Of a stretch of DNA of 64,000 nucleotides, positions 49,872 to 62,210 are shown in pieces. Source of the DNA: Symsagittifera roscoffensis. Taxonomy: Eukaryota; Xenacoelomorpha; Acoela; Convolutidae. The notes beneath the pieces are model-generated. The model saw only the letters and a list, made by a program, of their open reading frames with translations, was not told the DNA's origin and made no database searches. The DNA lies in assembly GCF_963678635.1 (NCBI RefSeq), contig NC_087068.1:26414318-26478317 (forward strand). The letters run 5' to 3'. Every line of letters begins with the position of its first letter. Position 1 is the stretch's first letter. The translations under genes and the position numbers were made by a program.

Positions 49872-51572
49872 AACAAGACTGCTCGTATCAGGGCGAAGCC
49901 CTGAATGTTCCGACTGCCTTTTAAGGTTTTTGGAGCAGCAGTAAAAACATAAAAAAAGTTAAATGAAATATAAAAAAATGAATTTTTTTTTTCTAAAATT
50001 TGAAATTTTTTATGAAAATCATCCCCCCACACGCCATATAAAGTACAACAAGACTACTTGTAACAGGGCGAAGCCCTGAATGTTCCGACTGCTTTTTAAG
50101 GTTTATGGAGCAGCAGTTATAACATAAAAAAATTAAATGAAATAAAATAAAATGAAAATTTTTTTTTTTAAATTTGAAATTTTTTTATGAAAATCATCCC
50201 CCCACACGCCATTTAAAGTACAAAAAGATTGATTTCGTTCCTTGTAACAAATCAATAATGGCAAATAAGCTTCGTTCAACCAATTTGGAACGATTTATAA
50301 GAAGGATTAAATCTCCGCTATCGCGTTAATAGCGCGAATTATATCGCGCGTTAATTGTCCCAAATTGGTCAAAATGGCAATCTTTAAACCCTCATAACTT
50401 TACGAAAAATGATCACAGGTGAAATATCTTTTCAAATTTAAGCTCAAGACAACAATACCTTTTGAATGATATAAAAAAATTCTATCAAAAATTGCCAGTT
50501 AAAAAGTCGAAATTTTTCTGAAGAAAAAAAAAACCCACCCCGAGCACAAATATTCCGTTACTTTCGTATCAAAAGTCGGAACAAAAAGAGAAATTTCGTT
50601 CCTTGTAACAAATCAGTGATGACAAATGAGCTTCGTTCAACCAATTTGGAACGATTTATAAGACGGATTAAATCTCCGCTTACGCGTTAATAGCGCGAAT
50701 TATATCGCGCGTTAATTGTCCCAAATTGGTCAAAATGGCCATCTTTATTAAACCCTCATAACTTTACGAAAAATGATCGCAGGTGAAATATATTTTCAAA
50801 TTTAAGCTCAGGACAACAATACCTTTTGAGTGATATAAAAAAATTCCGTCAAAAATTGCTAGTTAAAAAGTCGAATTTTGTCTGAAGAAAAAAAAACCCA
50901 CCCCGAGCACAAATATTCCGTTACTTTCGTATCGAATGTCGGAACAATAATTGTATAGGGCAGTCAACTGGAAAATTTGATTGTCCGAGGACTGAGGTTC
51001 AATTCTGTAGAAAATATTTAGTTTCCAAGACTAATTTTGTTTTTGTTCCGACTTTCGATACGAAAGTAACGGAATATTTTTGCTCGGGGTGGGTTTTTTT
51101 TTCTTCAGACAAATTTCAACTTATTTACTAACCATTTTTGACGAAATTTTTTTATATCGTTCGAAAGCTATTGTTGTCTTAAGCTCAAATTTGAAAAGAT
51201 ATTCCACCTGTGATCATTTTTAGTAAAGTTATGGGGGTTTAAAGATTGCAATTTCGGCCAGTTTGGGACAATTAACGCGCAATATAGTTCGCGCTATTAA
51301 CGCGCAAGCGGAGAGTTAATCCGTCTTAAAATCGTTCCAAATTGGTTGAAAGAAGCTTAATGCCATAATTGATTTGTTTCAAGGAGCGAAATCTATCCTT
51401 TTGTACTTTATATGGCGTGTGGGGAGATGATTTTCATTTAAAAAAATTTCAAATTTTAGAAAAAAATTTTATTTTGTTTTCATTTATTTTTTTAATGTTA
51501 TTACTGCTCCATAAAACCTTAGAAGGCAGTTGGAACATTCAGGGCTTCGCCCTGATACGAGCAGTCTTGTTT
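49872..51572 (+). mobile_element. Foldback (long terminal inverted repeat) non-autonomous element, 1.7 kb
   Basis: The left end AACAAGACTGCTCG and the right end CGAGCAGTCTTGTT are perfect inverse complements. The order is A, A', B, B', a spacer of about 90 bp, then inverted B and inverted A. Unit A (about 170 bp, at 49872 and about 50046) holds the mini-hairpin CAGGGCGAAGCCCTG. Unit B (about 360 bp, near 50230 and 50595) holds a GCGCGTTAATTGTCCCAAAT block. Inverted B runs about 51040-51390 and inverted A about 51395-51572. No transposase frame exists. No clear target duplication is seen. Its superfamily is unknown. Confidence 0.75.
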
Positions 51573-52193
51573 CTTTTTGCAACCTTTGTAAAAGCTACTT
51601 TTTGGCGTTTTTCGCTGGTGTTTACAGAGTGCAGCTTAGCCTCTGTGTTCATTTTTGAGTCAATTCAATGAAGATTTGAACTGTATCAAACAGTCCGAAT
51701 AAGTTTTGCCGAATTGAGTGAGCGGTCTGGATATATTTTTTGTTCGTCAATGAAAAAGACTAACATGGTTAGCTGGGCTGATGCTATTTCGTTTTTGAAG
51801 CTTCTTTTTGAGTCGCCTCAACCAATTAAAAAGTTTGAAAAATTCGGGAAGAAATGAAAAGAAAAAGAGACTGTGGCGTTTTTAAAAAGGTGTCTAGAAA
51901 ATTTTTCTTTTTTAGATTTGGAACTTTTCAGATTTAATCTAGCGGTTATCAGATTTATCATCTTTTTTTTTGTAATAAAATCAGATCTGATTTTCTGTGA
52001 ATTTTAATATTGTTTGTTTTTACTGGATCTGACTAGGCTGATTTGATAGTTTTTTTTCTGACTAGGAGTTTTTTATTATTTTTCTTGTTTTAATTTAGCA
52101 AGTGGCTATCTTTGTGCTTACAGTTTTTTTATTATTCTGATTTTGTTGCCAAGATAGCTATGGCTGGAACTCTTTTAACTACGTGTAGAGCAG
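51573..52193 (+). other. AT-rich flank with a GTGCAGCTT short hairpin motif
   Basis: Near 51624-51650, ACAGAGTGCAGCTTAGCC and CTCTGTG form a small inverted pair. A related string (ACAAAGTGCAGCTTCGCC, then ACTGTG) occurs near 54205. No gene is seen. Confidence 0.35.
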
Positions 52194-52302
52194 CCAGCTG
52201 TAGTCTAGAATTACAATTTGTTTGTACAGCAACAAGCTGTAATCTAGAATTACAGGTTGCTACATGTACAGACATCAACAAGCTGTAGTCTAGAATTACA
52301 AT
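52194..52302 (+). repeat. Three short direct repeats of a GCTGTARTCTAGAATTACA unit
   Basis: Copies lie at about 52196, 52235 and 52280, spaced 39-45 bp. Each contains the near-palindrome TGTARTCTAGAATTACA. No function is evident. Confidence 0.7.
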
Positions 52303-53825
52303 TAATTTATGCAAATAAGCGTTGTTATAACATGAGTTCACTTTTTACAATATAACTGGCAAATATTGGTGCTTAGCAAAAGTTTTTAATTTCAATACCG
52401 GTGTAGGGCGCGTGTTTTTTCTCTAAAATGCGTGTGTCATGCTTTGTTCTCATGTGTTTTGTGCGATTTTTGGTTGCTTTGCTGTTGTTTGAAAGGCAGG
52501 AGAGAATATGACGCAATTGCCAAGACGTTAGAAGCTACGTCTCTAGGTCTTAGATTCGTATTCCGTAGGTGGTATTTTATTTTTAAATTCATGAAAGTTG
52601 TGAATACTCTTATATAGATCTTGGTGATTTTTTGGTTGTTTGTTTTTCAGGAAAAAGATTTCACGCTCAAATTTGATTTTGCATGGTTTGACTTTGAACT
52701 TCATTATTTTTGTTGTAATAAAGGCAAATTCAACTATCGAACGGCAAAATTACAAAAGTCACGAAAAACGTGACCGAATTCTAGTTTCGAAAATGGATTT
52801 TCGCTTTCCCAGCGGAATAAAAAAATGTAACTATTAATCCAGTTTTCTCAAATTTGGTTAATTTTATTGAAAAAAGGTCAATCATACGTTCTCGATTTTC
52901 AACAAGCTTTAGGGACTTTTTTCTCTGAAATTTTTAGGTTGATTTTTTTTCTAGTTTCTTGCATTCACGACTCTTTTCAAACTGTCTGTTGTCAACTTCT
53001 TAAACCCATTTTTTAAACCTGTTTTTTGCTACCGAAAAGATATTGTCTGCTTTTGTTTGCAAATTTCAGCGCCCCCTCTGTGTTGCAGCTTATTCTTCTA
53101 GTGGAAGAATATTTTTTGTAGCAATCTAAACATGCAAGATTTGTTCCCGGCACCAAAAATGGAAGGATATTTGTAGTCGGATTTTTTTTACAATAAATCT
53201 GTGAAAAAAAATCAGCGTCAGGATGATTGAGGTGTCTCGATGGGTGATTGAGGTGTCTAGCTGAAACTTTTTTGATCTGCAATCTCGTGGTTGTGAATAG
53301 TTTTTAAAGGCTTTCAGTAAAACTTTGATATATATTTTTTGAAATTATTGTAGTTTGGAAAATTTATGTATCCCTACTGTTCCCTATAGTGATTTTTGCT
53401 GCTACCAACATCAAGTTTATGTATGAAAGTATGTTTTCGTCTTTTGAGCGAAGATACGTTTTCGTCTTTTGAAAGCTTTTTTATATTATAGCACGCTTTA
53501 AGCAAATAATTAGAATGCTTATTTTCTTTCAGGACTTCTGAAAGTTTGATTATGACTAATTCGGGTCGTCTATTTTTTTTCAGCGCGAGTAGTTATCAAT
53601 TTTTGACCAAGTTTTTCATGACACTGTTATCTAGCTATACATTATGGCGTTTCACTTGATACCTGTTGATTTTTAAAATTCACGTTTTACTTGACACATT
53701 CAAAATTCCATTATATTGCAATGTCTAAATTGTTTACTGAAGTCAGTGTTTTAAAACTTTATACGAATGATGAATTACATTTTTCTGTTCAACCGAACAA
53801 TTGAATACCAATTTTCAAGGTCATA
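52303..53825 (+). other. AT-rich sequence without recognised genes
   Basis: Short open frames here carry no family motifs. A GATTGAGGTGTCT word is duplicated at about 53224 and 53245. Nothing else stands out. Confidence 0.35.
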
Positions 53826-53885
53826 TTCGGGTTTGAACCTACAGAGGTTGGACTGCGAACACCTTACCCTGCAGGTTTTTTGCCA
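53826..53885 (-). repeat. tRNA-derived SINE-like fragment
   Basis: On the minus strand, AAGGTGTTCGCAGTCC is followed by an RNA polymerase III B-box-like GGTTCAAACCC. This is the order seen in tRNA-Ser/Leu-like SINE heads. The A box is degenerate and no cloverleaf closes, so it is not a tRNA gene. Confidence 0.35.
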
Positions 53886-55003
53886 GCAAACACATTCGGT
53901 ACCGCATTCGGTAGTATTCGCAATTTAATAACATTGAGGCTTTCGGTGTGCAAGCGACCGTTGTGCAGATTCGAAAATGCGAGAATTCGAATTTACAGGC
54001 CGGTGGATCGATTCCAGGACATGGTAAACTTCTGTTCCATGGCTTGTTTTAAACTTTACAAGGCTTTATTGGTGGCTAGTGTATGCCTATTCCCAAGCGA
54101 TCGTGGATCAGATGAGACCCCTAATCTACTGGTTGGCGTTTTGATGCCAGCAACTTGCAAAAACTTTTGCAGCTTCTTTTTTTCAGTTTTCTCACTTCTT
54201 TTTACAAAGTGCAGCTTCGCCACTGTGTTAATTTTAAAAAAAAACAATTCTCTGGAGCAGGGGTTGGTTGCGGCTTCTTTCAGTATTTTTCTCGGCGTCG
54301 TAAATCTGTGTTCGAAATAAGAACGCTCTTATCCTATTTTCTGAGGTATGACGTTTTTTATAAACCTTTCTTAAATTTTCTATAATTTTTTTAAACCAAA
54401 TTACTTTAATTAATGTATAGGTGTAATGTTAGGGTATCCTCAGGGTCGCAAATATGCAATTCAACGATGACTGGACTGCTCAAATTGTATTTAGTTTTCG
54501 AGATTTGATTTTAATGTTTTTTGTTTGCTCTGCTCTCAGTGTTTGCCAAATATGAGTCTGAATTCATAAAAGTCTGATTCATTTTTATTAATTATTACGC
54601 TGGATTAAGAGATTGATGGCAGCAAGTAATATACCTACGATCTGATGAAATATTCTGATTTTGTTCACCTAGAATCTCAAGAAGTAATTGGAGAATGAAA
54701 TGCTGATCCAAAAGAATTAGATATTTCAGATCTTTTTTACCCTTGCGTACCTGACTTTTTTCCCGTAAACAACTTGGTCCACAAGATGATGTTCAATTTC
54801 GAGATCATTTCTGCTGTTTGCACTCTGAACTGCAGCAGTCGTCTCGCTTTTGAAAACTGAGACAGACATTTTTCGAGCATGTAGCATTTTCAATATCCGC
54901 CCTGTTCGAAATTAGCTTTTATTTGGTTGTAATTTTACCAAAGTTTTCATTCTTTAAATTTTGTTCTCCTGTGTTTTCTCGGTTAGGTACATTTGGGCCG
55001 AAA
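53886..55003 (+). other. AT-rich sequence without recognised genes
   Basis: It contains a second weak B-box-like string (GGATCGATTCC, near 53992) and the short hairpin motif near 54205 shared with 51624. No coding potential with family features is seen. Confidence 0.3.
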
Positions 55004-55470
55004 TTATTTCGGCTTATTGGCTTCATATTGCGTCCTTTAATAAGCAAAAAATTTTAATACGTTTTTGTAATGAAAGGGATGGGACCTAAAAATTTTTATC
55101 AGTTTTTAAGTCTTTTTTTCTTTTTTAAATTTTTTTTTGTTTCTTCGTTTTTTTGCCTTTTTTTCTTCTCGGTTTTATAAGTTTCGGCCTGTTTTATCGG
55201 CTTATTGGCCGCATCTTTTGTCTTTTAATGAGCGAGAAAACTTGTGTGCGTGTGTGTATTGAAGGGGATGAGGCTTTAACAACTTTTATTAGTGTAAGTC
55301 TTTTTTAAATTTCTTTTTTTTCTCGAGTTGGTAGATTTCGGCCTATTTTATATCGGCTTAGTGGCCTCATACTTCGACGTTTGATGAGCGAAAAGAGTTT
55401 TTAAGTGCTTGTTTGTATTGAGAGAAATTGGGGCTAACAACTTATTAGTCTTTAAGTTTTAAGAATTTTT
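55004..55470 (+). repeat. Diverged tandem repeat, about three units of 150-170 bp
   Basis: Units begin near 55008, 55182 and 55337. Each has TTTCGGC, a CGGCTTATTGGC-like block, TTTAATGAGC, GTGTATTGAAGGG-like sequence, GGCTAACAACTT and a pyrimidine-rich tail. The decay is considerable. The units may continue weakly to 55620. Confidence 0.6.
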
Positions 55471-57537
55471 TCAGCTTAAAGGATTTCTTCTATTCGGCTT
55501 GTTACGGCTTGGTAAGTTTTCTTTTGATTCTAATTTTATCTTCTATTGTCTTGGTGTGAGTTTTTGATTCTTTTTCATTCGTTTTGATCGATTTCGGCTC
55601 GTCAGATTTTTCTTTTCGATTTCTTTTTTCGGTTTTGAGACTGTTTTATTTGGTTTCTCAAGTGTTGCGAAGCTCTGTTTCGCCTATGTGTTTAAATATA
55701 TAGTTTTTTGTTGTCCGAATTCAAGGACCTTTTTCTGAGCTAAAAAAAGATCGTAAAATTAGTAGTTATGCGTATTTGACCATCTTACCTATAAAAAATT
55801 TCAGGCTGAATGTATTTCATATCTTTGAATTTATGAAGTGGAAAACGCTGTTGGATGACCCATATATTTTTAACGGTTGCACCTAATTTCGTTTAATGAT
55901 TGCATTGTTTTGAAAATATATTTAGGAAGCACTTTAATTGATCTAAATGTGCTTCAAAAAATTGGCACAGTTTTCGCCTACTACAGATTTTGTCCTATTT
56001 ATTTAGTTAACAGATTTCTCCTACATAGATTTGGTCCCATATCCAACTTTCTATCATCCCATATCTAAATTTTGTGGGACGAAATCTGTGTACGCTTTGA
56101 AATGGTACGAAATGTGTTGAAATTAAAATGGGACGAGATCTGTCATGGAACGAATTTGTCACAGCCCTTTAAAAACTGTAGTTGCCAGTCTCAAGCTACC
56201 TTCATAATATTTTTGTCACCGTCATATTTCGGTTTTTAGTATTTTGTTGACATGGCTTTCAATCAACTTACACGCCTGACTTCTGTTCAGTTTGACTATA
56301 CGGGATAAATTGAAGATTCGAAAAGAAAAGGTAGAGTCACTAATAATTTAAATAATAGGTTAAAGTTTTGAAAAACAACAGAATATAAAACGAAACAAGG
56401 ATAGCTAATTGATGTGCAAGTAGCTCAGAATGTTTAGACCATATTCCTAAAAATACATATAACGTTTTTTTTCTTCAAATCATTTTCTTTTTTATAAGGT
56501 GGTTTGATAAAATGATCTGACGAAAGCCTAGAACTGAGGCATATTCGACCGTCACAGTAATGTGGAGCATTAGTTTTGTCGACCAATGATCAGAAAACCA
56601 AAAAAAAAATGTTTTTTTTTCATTTGACAAGTTTTTTCATTCAGAAGTCGGCGGTGAGAAAGTTTTGATAAAATATTAGCTGGAGAGTATTTAAGTTTTC
56701 ATGGCTTGTCCTTCTATAAAAAGTCTGCTCGCTTGTTTTGCTCGGTTGAAATTGAACTAAAAGTCAAAAAGTTTTAAACCGGCTTTTCTCGACACTTGAG
56801 GCAGCTTTTCAAAAAAAAAAATTTCGTTCGAATCTGGGCTGAAAGGGCTTTAATATAATATATCATTACACCTATTCCGATGATTATTTGTAGTATTTGC
56901 TTTTGGTTGAAAAACAAAATATGCGTGCTCGCTCACTTTATATTCGCTTGATAATTAATCAAAAATTTCAAAGGGATTTTCCTCGACTCTTTTTAAAAAC
57001 TTGTTAAAATGTTCGAATCACGACTGAAAAGACTTTAAATGATTATTTGTGGTACCTGATTTTGCGTGGGAAAAATCCTAAACACCCGAATACAGAATTC
57101 CTCTCATTCTATATGGTCGGAATAAGATCTAAAGGAGGTTGCTTTGTACAGAAAATGTCAATGATAAGAGTTTCCGAGAATATAATAATTTCCGATATGA
57201 TTTAGTTTGCGATAAGAGAAAACTTTATCCCGAGCACACCCCTAGGAGGGTGAAGCTGAACTATGGCTTAGGGTGAGTTTTTCTTTCAGTCAATTTTCAT
57301 TACCTTAAAAAAATCGCATAGCCAGGGGGTCACAATAAAGTCCCTTTCAGTTATATTTGCGATTATGTTGGTCATATGATAGCGGGTTCAAATCGCACGA
57401 ATGTTAGCTACAATTGGCAGGTTGAGCTCTTGCAAGTAGCCATAGCTCAGTGGATCTTGAGTAATTAACCTTCGGGATAGGCCTCTGGCTGGAATACTAG
57501 AAATATATACTTTGATGTGTCTACTGCAGATATTGGG
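55471..57537 (+). other. AT-rich sequence upstream of the kinase exons
   Basis: No exon or RNA gene is supported. TAGCTCAGTGG at about 57443 equals a polymerase III A box but lacks a B box. An upstream exon of the kinase gene could exist here: CTACTGCAG at 57521-57529 is a possible acceptor. Confidence 0.3.
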
Positions 57538-59821
57538 ATGGACATTGAGAGTAAGCAGCGGAAGAACAAGAAGGACCTCAAGCAGAAAACCCTCAAGTCC
57601 AATGACCCCTACCTCAACATCCTCATGTGGGCCACCAAGTTCGTGGTCAGTACTCAACACACCATACCTTATCTAACCTCAGCTAAACTAAACCTTCCTC
57701 ACTCAATTTAAAAGCAGTCATTCTAATGAAATATATATTTTTGAAGCCACATCAAAGAAAAAGAAAGAAATATTTAATTTATCTGATCCGGTTTAAACAC
57801 TACCTAAATTTAACACAATTACAAAGCAAAAGAAAGCTTAAGTAATAGGCTTGCATTTTTTCTCATTGATTAACTTTTGATTTCGGTTTTCATGGACTTT
57901 TTACTGTATCTCTTAGGTTACAGAAAAGAACACAGGCATGATTGCTTCCTTGTGGGCAGGATTTCTGAGGTATAGCAAGCGTTTTCTTTAATTTTTCATT
58001 TACTTATAGGTGCAAGAGCTAAGCAGTGTTCCCCCTCCCCTGATGCTGATGAAGAAAGACTTCCTTGCCAACACCAAAGTGAAAATGCAATCTCATGGAT
58101 ACAACAAGTCAGTTTCGACCTTTCTTACTATACAAGGATAAGCCAAGAAACTTTGTTGAAATCCAATAAAGTTATTTTCCTGGTTTTAATAGCGCCATCT
58201 TGGGGGAAAACATTTCTTAAGTTTTTTCTTACAATTTTTCGAGAAAACTGTTATCCAATTTGCCTTTTTTCGCGCACAAAAAATTACACTTATTTGAAAA
58301 AAATCAGGTAGCTTTTATGAATATGGTCGGAACATTCTGTGTTACTTGCTTAGCAACCAGCTATCCTTATTATCTTTTTATTCTATTTTGACAAATCTTG
58401 GCAACAGTTTAGACAGTAAATTCAGAAAAATCGGGTGCAAATAACTTTTTGCTAAATGTTTTATGGCCGCGTTGGCTATTCTACTGCCAATAAAGCATTT
58501 GAAGAAACATATCCCTTCCCCAATTAAGTGTCGAAAGCGGAGATAAGAGTTGTCGATAATATGAAAAGCCGCACGGTTAGTGTTTGTCACCTGCCAAAGC
58601 TAGTTGAAAACTTTGCTGTTAGAAATTGTCGCTGAATAGCAATTGTGTCCCAACCCTGAAGAAGATCGAGAGTAATGCAGCTCTAGCTTTTTATCAGCAT
58701 TGAAATTTTGTGCTTGTTGTTTAGAAACCTGCCAAAGACATTCAAGTTTAAACACTACTCGCCAATGGTCTTCAGAAGTCTGCGCGAAACATTCGGAGTC
58801 TCAGACGACGATTTTTTGGTCAGATTTTCCGAATTGTTAAACTTAAATTAGCTTAACTTGCGGAAAACTAATAAAAATCTGATGCTGTGCAAATGTTTGC
58901 TGAATCTAGCCATTATGTTCCGTCCAAAAAAAGACCACAATAACTTTCTCTTAGATTACTATTAAAGAAGTAGCCTACAACGACCTCAAATATTTGACGG
59001 GTTAAATGTCTGAAAATATTGCAAAATTTATAGAAGCATGGTATTTTCTGAAGCTTTCCGATCGATATGAGATAAAATCTTTGTTATTGAGCTTTATATT
59101 TCAACTGTGTTCGTGTACTGGATAGTTTTATTTATTTATCTATTTTACGTCATGTTGTGGTTTTAGAGATCTGTTTGTGACGCTGCACCGACCAACTTGT
59201 CCCACAGACGGGGTGACCTGAAGTTCTACGTCACTCATGACCACAAGTACATCATCAAGACCATGACGAGTGAGGATGTGGCACAAGTGCATGAGATACT
59301 CGAGAGATACTACAGGGTTAGTATGATTGCCGTTCTTAGACGCAGAAAAGGTTAAGATTCATGCTGCAAACTTCCCTGCTCTTTTTATACGATGTTGGTA
59401 ATCTGAATTGATCTCTTAAGCATTTTCTGACTCAACTGTTAATTAATACGTTCAATTTTACTTTGAGAAATTGTTGGCAATGTCGGTAATTTTAAGTTCT
59501 TTAAGGGACTAGAAGCTGGTAATTGTTCAGTTTCTTAAAACAATTGTATTTGACTTTTTGTGGCAGAAACGTTTTTACAAGTAAATTTGACACCAAATAA
59601 GAAATAAACCGCTGTTTTTGCTTCGGTCTTTTTTCTCAAAGAATTATTTTAATGAGTGCTTTCGCTTTTAGTTTGTGGTGGAGCGGAAAGGCGATACTCT
59701 ACTGCCACAGTATCTGGACCTGTTCCGCATCACCATAGACAAGCCCCCAGGGGTGTACATGATCATAGTGAGGAACATCTTTTCCGCCAGACTGCCAATA
59801 CACCACAAGTTCAACCTCAAA
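57538..59821 (+). CDS. PIP4K2: Type II phosphatidylinositol phosphate kinase (PIP4K2-like), five 5' exons, gene continues off the window
   Basis: The family phosphorylates phosphatidylinositol 5-phosphate at position 4. The exons fitted with GT-AG borders are 57538-57645, 58010-58107, 58725-58818, 59167-59316 and 59672-59821, and they join in one frame. Matching blocks are [55 protein letters not shown] and [18 protein letters not shown], collinear with vertebrate PIP4K2 up to the segment before the glycine loop G-S-T. The start at ATG 57538 ([11 protein letters not shown]) is likely, though an acceptor-like CTGCAG lies just upstream. Introns are 364, 617, 348 and 355 bp. No later exon (activation loop, lipid-binding part) is found in the remaining 4.2 kb, so the next intron is long. 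Type II is favoured over PIP5K by the N-terminal block. Confidence 0.88.
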
Positions 59822-61723
59822 GTAAGTGTAGGCCACTCTGAATACTATTCTGCACTACTTAATCATCCCCCCCCCCTGCAATTTTTAATCATTGTCCCCC
59901 CACAACACAAATCAGCTTAATGAATCATAATAATTCCGGTTTTGAAAGGTTTGGAAGCTTTGCCGGTTTGAAAGCTGTTGTTTGGAATTTCTGGTTTGGA
60001 AGCTGTGGTGCCGTATATATCGGCCTCATATTGGTGTAAGTTTACTTGCAAAATTTATAAAGTTTCGTCAGGGTCCCTGGATTAAAAGACAGTTTAATCC
60101 AGGGAGCTTAACGATATTCGCCCGTAATAGCTTCAGTTATTTTTGTATTTTTGAATCTCAGCTGTATGTGTTTTAAAGTTTAGTTTTTGTTCTAATTGAA
60201 TGCCTTAGTACTCAATTGTTGGCTTTTCGATTAGTTGACCTTTAAATGAGCCATCAAAAGGATAAAAGCATACCATTGTTGGTTGAAAAGTATAAGCAAA
60301 CTTTTTATCAGTTCAAATTCTGTTCGTTTTTGGCGAACCAATGAAAAATCATCACTGTCATCAGGTAACATTGTTATTTCAGTGTTTTCTCAATTCTAGG
60401 GCGTCGTTTATATAAATAGAAAAAAAATGATTCCAGAACTGAACCCGGGACACATCACATTCAATTGTTTTGAAAACTGACAACTTCTGGTTTATGTTGA
60501 CACATTATGTTCTGTTTGTTAGATTTGATTTTGATAGCTCATACGTAGTCCCCCCCGTAAACCATAAAGATAAAATTCGTGGTGTAGAATTTCGTCACTT
60601 TCTGTATCAAATGCCTTAAATTGATGATTAAATGAGCAACGAGGTTTTTATTCAATCAAGAGCCTCAAGAAGATATTTAATTACGGCAACAAGCCACGAT
60701 AGTGTTAGTGTTATCCTTAAATCTAAACTTGTATTGAGACAATATATGTAATTTAGTCCAAATTTTCTAAAATCCGAGCGTTTAAAATTGTGTCGGAAAC
60801 TTTTCCTATTACTGGGTGTAAATAAATTTGCCTATAATTGCTTGGTTCATGCCTAGGACCTGTTTTGTGAAATGAAACTACCGTGTTTTTTAGCATATAT
60901 GGATTTTTTCAGACAAAGAGCTGTTAAACAGGGTGATCAAATACTCGGTAGTTTTGGGTTCAAGATTTGTATGAAAAAGTTTGTTGTAGAATGAAAGTCC
61001 TCTTGAGTTTTTCTGAACATTGTTATGGTCTGAAAAATTTTTTCGACATCAGAAGTTTCCTCGGAGGGTTTTTGTGGTTTGAATTTTTTCGGTAGATTGG
61101 TTCAGACTTGTGTAACCTAGCTAATGTTTCTCCAATTTTCAAACAAATGATTTAATTTGTCCACTTTTGGTAGAGTTTTTCTGTCAGTTTTTTTCCTGAT
61201 TTGATTTCTCTAACCAACTTGAAAAAACTGTAGTTTACCTTTCTTAAGTCGATTACAATTTCAAATTATGAGTAGAAAAACTTATTGAATCCGCATGCTA
61301 ACGGGGTGTTTTTTTAGGGTTGAACTTCTAACGCTAAAACTTGACCTGACAGAAACTCTTAGTTTAGGAGATATGGACATTTTACGATCTATGAAAAAAA
61401 TCAAAAACTTCGAAAAAAATCTAATTTAAATATTTTTTAACCGGCGGTTGCCTGCTTACGAAGGTATAATGTAGAATTCTGATTAGAATGACAATACTTG
61501 ACCGTCCAAATGCTCGTAGCTTAGGAGATATGGATGACTTTACGAATTTTTAACAAATTCCAAAAATATTTAAATTTTTTTTTCTGATAGTGAAAGAATC
61601 ATGCATAGTTAGGGTAGGCTTTTGTGGGCCATATGGCCCCATTTTCTATCCTCTCCGTGTCTCATCTTAATAATTATTAATATTTATGAATTGCTAAATT
61701 TATGTAATGATTGACCGGAGAAA

Positions 61724-61728
61724 TTTTT

Positions 61729-61760
<32 letters not shown>
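61724..61760 (+). repeat. (TTTC)n microsatellite
   Basis: About nine TTTC units run without interruption from 61724 to 61760. Confidence 0.9.
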
Positions 61761-62001
61761 AATTCAATTTTGTTTTCGTAGCACTGTTTTCAAATTTAGG
61801 CGCAAATTGTCGAAAAATATCATAATATGACTTTTTAAAGCAGGAGTTCCAGTTCTGGGAAATATTTTTCGCAGTTGGTTTTTCGCTTGATTGTTTGTTT
61901 GCTGGTAAAACCTTAAGTTTATATCCATTTGAAGTTCCGACTTTTTAAGTTGGTTAATTGTATCAGCGCTTTATCTCACGGTTCGGGTTTTTTTTCAGCT
62001 A

Positions 62002-62210
62002 TTAGCTCTTCAGATTTTAACCAAATTAAATAATGATCAACCATATCTGTTTTAATTGCAAGGCAATTGCAATCATAATTTGCAAAGAGTAAATCGATCA
62101 TTCTATTTGAGTGTTCTGTTTCTTGAGTCATTGGGACACCAGTTTTAGCTCTAATCCGTGCATGATCATGATTTCCTACTTCGAAAAAGCTGCCAAGAGA
62201 CTAACAAAAA
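62002..62210 (-). pseudogene. Fossil of a non-LTR retrotransposon endonuclease
   Basis: The minus strand is open for about 66 codons: LGSFFEVGNHDHARIR, then SNRMIDLLFANYDC, then TDMVDHYLIWL. This matches the end of apurinic-type endonucleases (Arg-rich block, S-x-IDL-ftN, SDHY). Flanking blocks are too decayed to extend. It belongs to a different family from the CR1-like copy at 39804-44085. Confidence 0.5.

Noticed and set aside
50941-51040. tRNA-like GGTTCAATTCT in the foldback spacer
   Set aside because: It is only a weak B-box similarity and no folding supports it.
57361-57400. GGTTCAAATCG resembling a polymerase III B box
   Set aside because: There is no matching A box at the right distance and no cloverleaf.
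57437-57500. tRNA-like A box TAGCTCAGTGG
   Set aside because: No B box follows and the acceptor stem does not close, so it is not called as a tRNA gene.
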